In this document: positions 4,266-6,088 of the stretch, in pieces | Numbering within the stretch: position 1 is the first letter of the stretch | Layout of the letters: every line of letters begins with the position of its first letter | Source: an uncultured Clostridia bacterium | GTDB lineage: Bacteria > Bacillota > Clostridia > Oscillospirales > Acutalibacteraceae | NCBI GenBank assembly: GCA_946628455.1 | Contig: CAMOWP010000110.1 | Location: 1-6,088, forward strand | Length of the DNA stretch: 6,088 nt | Reading direction: 5' to 3' | Notes under the pieces: model-generated | Told to the model about the DNA's origin: nothing | Seen by the model: only the letters and a program-made list of their open reading frames with translations | Databases searched by the model: none | Program-made: the position numbers and the translations under genes

Positions 4266-5672
4266 ATGGGAGGATTTTTCGGAGCAGTCTCCAAAGACGA
4301 TTGCGTTTTTGACCTGTTTTTTGGCGTTGATTACCATTCTCACCTCGGAACAAGGCGTGCGGGCCTTGCGGTATACAGCAAGGATGAGGGCTTTGACAAG
4401 GCCATTCATAACATTGAAAACACGCCCTTCAGAACAAAGTTTACAAAGGAATCAAATTCCATGCACGGCACAATGGGTATCGGCTGCATCAGCGATTTTG
4501 AGGCACAACCGATTCTCGTTCGTTCTCATCACGGAACCTTTGCGATTTCAACTGTAGGTAAAATCAACAACAACGAGGAAATAGTTGAGGAAATCATTAA
4601 AAACAACACTCACTTTTTTGAGATGCACGGCGGTGAAATTAACCAGACTGAGTTAGTTGCGGCAATTATTAACCAGAAGGAGAATTTCATTGACGGAATC
4701 AAATACGCTCAGGAGATAATAGACGGCTCAATGAGCATGCTTATACTGACTCCTAAGGGAGTTTATGCCGCAAGGGATAAAATGGGAAGAACTCCGATTG
4801 TTCTCGGCGAGAAGAAGGACGGCTACTGCGCTTCCTTTGAAAGCTTTGCATACCTTAACTTAGGCTATTCTCCGCTCAAGGAGCTCAAGGCGGGAGAGAT
4901 TGTTGTTATGACTCCTGACGGAGTTAAAACTCTTGTTGACGGCTCAGACAAAATGAAAATCTGCACCTTCCTGTGGATTTACTACGGTTATCCGTCATCC
5001 ATGTACGAGGGCCTGAGCGTTGAAAGGATGAGATACCGCTGCGGACAGGCAATCGCAAGGCGCGACACCGCCAAGCCCGACGTTGTAGCAGGCGTTCCCG
5101 ATTCAGGCGTTGCTCACGCAATCGGATACGCTAATGAATCGGGTATACCGTATTCGAGACCCTTTGTAAAATATACTCCGACCTGGCCGCGCTCATTTAT
5201 GCCGACTCACCAGACGAAGAGAAATCTTATCGCTAAGATGAAAATTATCCCCATCAAGAATCTTATCGAAGGCAAGAGCCTCCTTATGATAGACGATTCA
5301 ATCGTAAGGGGTACTCAGCTCAGGGAAACAACCGAATACCTTTTCGCAAGCGGTGCAACAGAGGTTCATATCCGCCCTGCGTGCCCTCCTCTTTTCTACG
5401 GCTGTAAATACCTCAATTTCTCACGTTCAACCTCTGAGATGGAGCTTATAACAAGACGCGTTATCCAGAAGCTTGAGGGCCGCGTTCCCGACGAGGAAAC
5501 GGTAAGGGAATATATCGACCCCGATTCTGAAAAATACGCAAAAATGAACGAAGAAATCAGAAAAGAGCTTAAATTCACCTCCCTGCAGTATCAGCGCCTT
5601 GACGATATGCTCAAGGCAACGGGTATAGACCCCGACAAGCTCTGCACCTACTGCTGGGACGGCAGAGAATAA
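4266..5672 (+). CDS. PurF-like amidophosphoribosyltransferase homologue with inactive glutaminase site
   Basis: This 468-residue protein is the length of Bacillus-type PurF, which makes 5-phosphoribosylamine from PRPP and glutamine. The N-terminal class II amidotransferase domain (about 1-225) keeps the fold pattern but not the chemistry. The nucleophile in M-C-G-x-F-G is Gly2; HRGQ(E/D) is H-L-G-T-R (26-30); the G-H-x-R-Y-S-T loop is shortened to G-I-G-C-I-S (71-76); HNGN is T-V-G-K (96-99). The phosphoribosyltransferase half (about 226-440) is intact in outline: V277-P-D-S-G, Y288-A-N-E-S-G-I-P-Y and the PRPP loop I342-D-D-S-I-V-R-G-T350. Four Cys at the [4Fe-4S] ligand places of B. subtilis PurF are present: C233, C380, C460, C463. 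It is a single-gene unit with no purine genes nearby. It is unlikely to use glutamine; ammonia or another acceptor is possible. From memory, similar 'MGGFFG' proteins occur in other anaerobes, so this is a family trait, not a fresh mutation. Confidence 0.85.
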   Translation: MGGFFGAVSKDDCVFDLFFGVDYHSHLGTRRAGLAVYSKDEGFDKAIHNIENTPFRTKFTKESNSMHGTMGIGCISDFEAQPILVRSHHGTFAISTVGKINNNEEIVEEIIKNNTHFFEMHGGEINQTELVAAIINQKENFIDGIKYAQEIIDGSMSMLILTPKGVYAARDKMGRTPIVLGEKKDGYCASFESFAYLNLGYSPLKELKAGEIVVMTPDGVKTLVDGSDKMKICTFLWIYYGYPSSMYEGLSVERMRYRCGQAIARRDTAKPDVVAGVPDSGVAHAIGYANESGIPYSRPFVKYTPTWPRSFMPTHQTKRNLIAKMKIIPIKNLIEGKSLLMIDDSIVRGTQLRETTEYLFASGATEVHIRPACPPLFYGCKYLNFSRSTSEMELITRRVIQKLEGRVPDEETVREYIDPDSEKYAKMNEEIRKELKFTSLQYQRLDDMLKATGIDPDKLCTYCWDGRE

Positions 5673-5710
5673 TTTCTTTTAAATGTTTAAAACATATAAA
5701 TAAAACACAT

Positions 5711-5744
5711 AAAAAACGCTACGGCTTTCACCGTAGCGTTTTTA
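5711..5744. terminator. Bidirectional Rho-independent terminator between convergent genes
   Basis: ACGCTACGG (5716-5724) pairs perfectly with CCGTAGCGT (5731-5739) around a six-base loop. The stem is flanked by A's on the left (5711-5716) and T's on the right (5739-5743). It therefore ends the PurF-like transcript on the plus strand and the dikinase transcript on the minus strand. Confidence 0.93.
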
Positions 5745-5755
5745 TTAATGCTTAA

Positions 5756-6088
5756 TTATTCAGCGTCAAAAGTCTTTCTTGCTTCTTCCCAGCCGGCTTT
5801 GATGCTCTTGAGGCCCTTAGCAACAACATCCTTGAAATCATCAGTAGCGTTAGCTGTAGCGCCCTGAAGCTTAGCAGCAGCTTCCTGTAAAGCGTCTCTT
5901 GCAGCAGCAATTTTAGCTTCGATTTCAGCCTTAACAGCGTCAGCCTCAGCTTCCTTTGCAGCGTTCTCAGCAATTGCAGCCTGTGCAGCAGCAAGACGTG
6001 CAATCGGAACTCTGAACGGTGAGCATGAAACGTAGTCAAGACCAATCTTGTGGCAGAACTCAACAGAGCTCGGGTCGCCGCCGTGCTC
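5756..6088 (-). CDS. ppdK: Pyruvate, phosphate dikinase, C-terminal end (partial)
   Basis: Only the last 110 codons are in the window; the start lies beyond the right edge. The first visible residues, E-H-G-G-D-P-S-S-V-E-F-C, then G-L-D-Y-V-S-C-S-P-F-R-V-P-I-A-R-L-A-A-A-Q, are the signature end of the pyruvate/PEP-binding barrel of PPDK. The Cys of V-S-C-S-P-F-R is the active-site acid/base. The enzyme interconverts pyruvate, ATP and phosphate with PEP, AMP and pyrophosphate in the cytoplasm, and in many anaerobes it runs in glycolysis. Family members normally stop a few residues after L-A-A-A-Q-A-A. Here about 70 more residues follow, mostly Ala, Glu, Lys and Asp with strong helix propensity, ending in F-D-A-E. 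Convergent with the PurF-like gene, it shares the bidirectional terminator. Confidence 0.93.
   Translation of the reverse strand, partial: EHGGDPSSVEFCHKIGLDYVSCSPFRVPIARLAAAQAAIAENAAKEAEADAVKAEIEAKIAAARDALQEAAAKLQGATANATDDFKDVVAKGLKSIKAGWEEARKTFDAE

Noticed and set aside
5683..5695. Small AT palindrome ATGTTTAAAACAT after the PurF-like gene
   Set aside because: It is short, AT-only in its core and next to a much stronger terminator; likely chance.
5752..6063. Leu/Arg-rich open frame on the minus strand
   Set aside because: It is an out-of-frame shadow of the dikinase C-terminus, which is in the adjacent frame (5756-6088) with clear family motifs.

Overview
The window looks like chromosome of a low-to-mid GC, anaerobic Firmicute of class Clostridia. 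A Ruminococcaceae/Oscillospiraceae-type gut bacterium is my inference from protein style and codon use. The supporting signs are strong AAGGAG/AGGAGG ribosome binding sites, Gram-positive style promoters, Rho-independent terminators, a CHAP-type cell wall hydrolase, pyruvate phosphate dikinase, and Gram-positive regulator boxes (CcpA cre-like, Rex-like, WalR-like). No tRNA, rRNA, transposase, CRISPR array or phage gene is visible.

Layout. At the left edge a long imperfect inverted repeat (11-72) overlaps the end of a leftward gene (66-551) for a small permuted NlpC/P60-like papain-fold protein. A 200-250 bp divergent regulatory region follows. It holds a leftward promoter, a cre-like palindrome, a Rex-like operator and a rightward extended -10 promoter. 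The promoter drives a two-gene unit: an Ldh2-family malate/lactate dehydrogenase (803-1963) and a small malic enzyme (2028-3200), separated by a hairpin and closed by a strong terminator. Next is a single-gene unit for a secreted CHAP-domain hydrolase (3452-4135), with WalR-like repeats upstream, a structured 5' leader and its own terminator. A second single-gene unit encodes a PurF-like protein (4266-5672) whose phosphoribosyltransferase half and iron-sulphur cysteines are kept but whose glutaminase site is dismantled: the nucleophilic Cys is Gly. A bidirectional terminator separates it from a convergent gene whose 3' end enters the window from the right (5756-6088, minus strand). This is the C-terminus of pyruvate phosphate dikinase, with an unusual Ala-rich helical tail of about 70 residues.

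How the genes fit together. The dehydrogenase, malic enzyme and dikinase all act at the phosphoenolpyruvate/oxaloacetate/malate/pyruvate node. If the Ldh2-family enzyme is a malate dehydrogenase, the two-gene unit would be a malate shunt (oxaloacetate to malate to pyruvate plus CO2) of the kind described in Clostridium thermocellum. The Rex-like and cre-like sites would tie it to NADH/NAD+ ratio and carbon status. The most unusual protein is the PurF-like one, which is best read as a phosphoribosyltransferase carrying a dead amidotransferase domain and standing apart from any purine operon.
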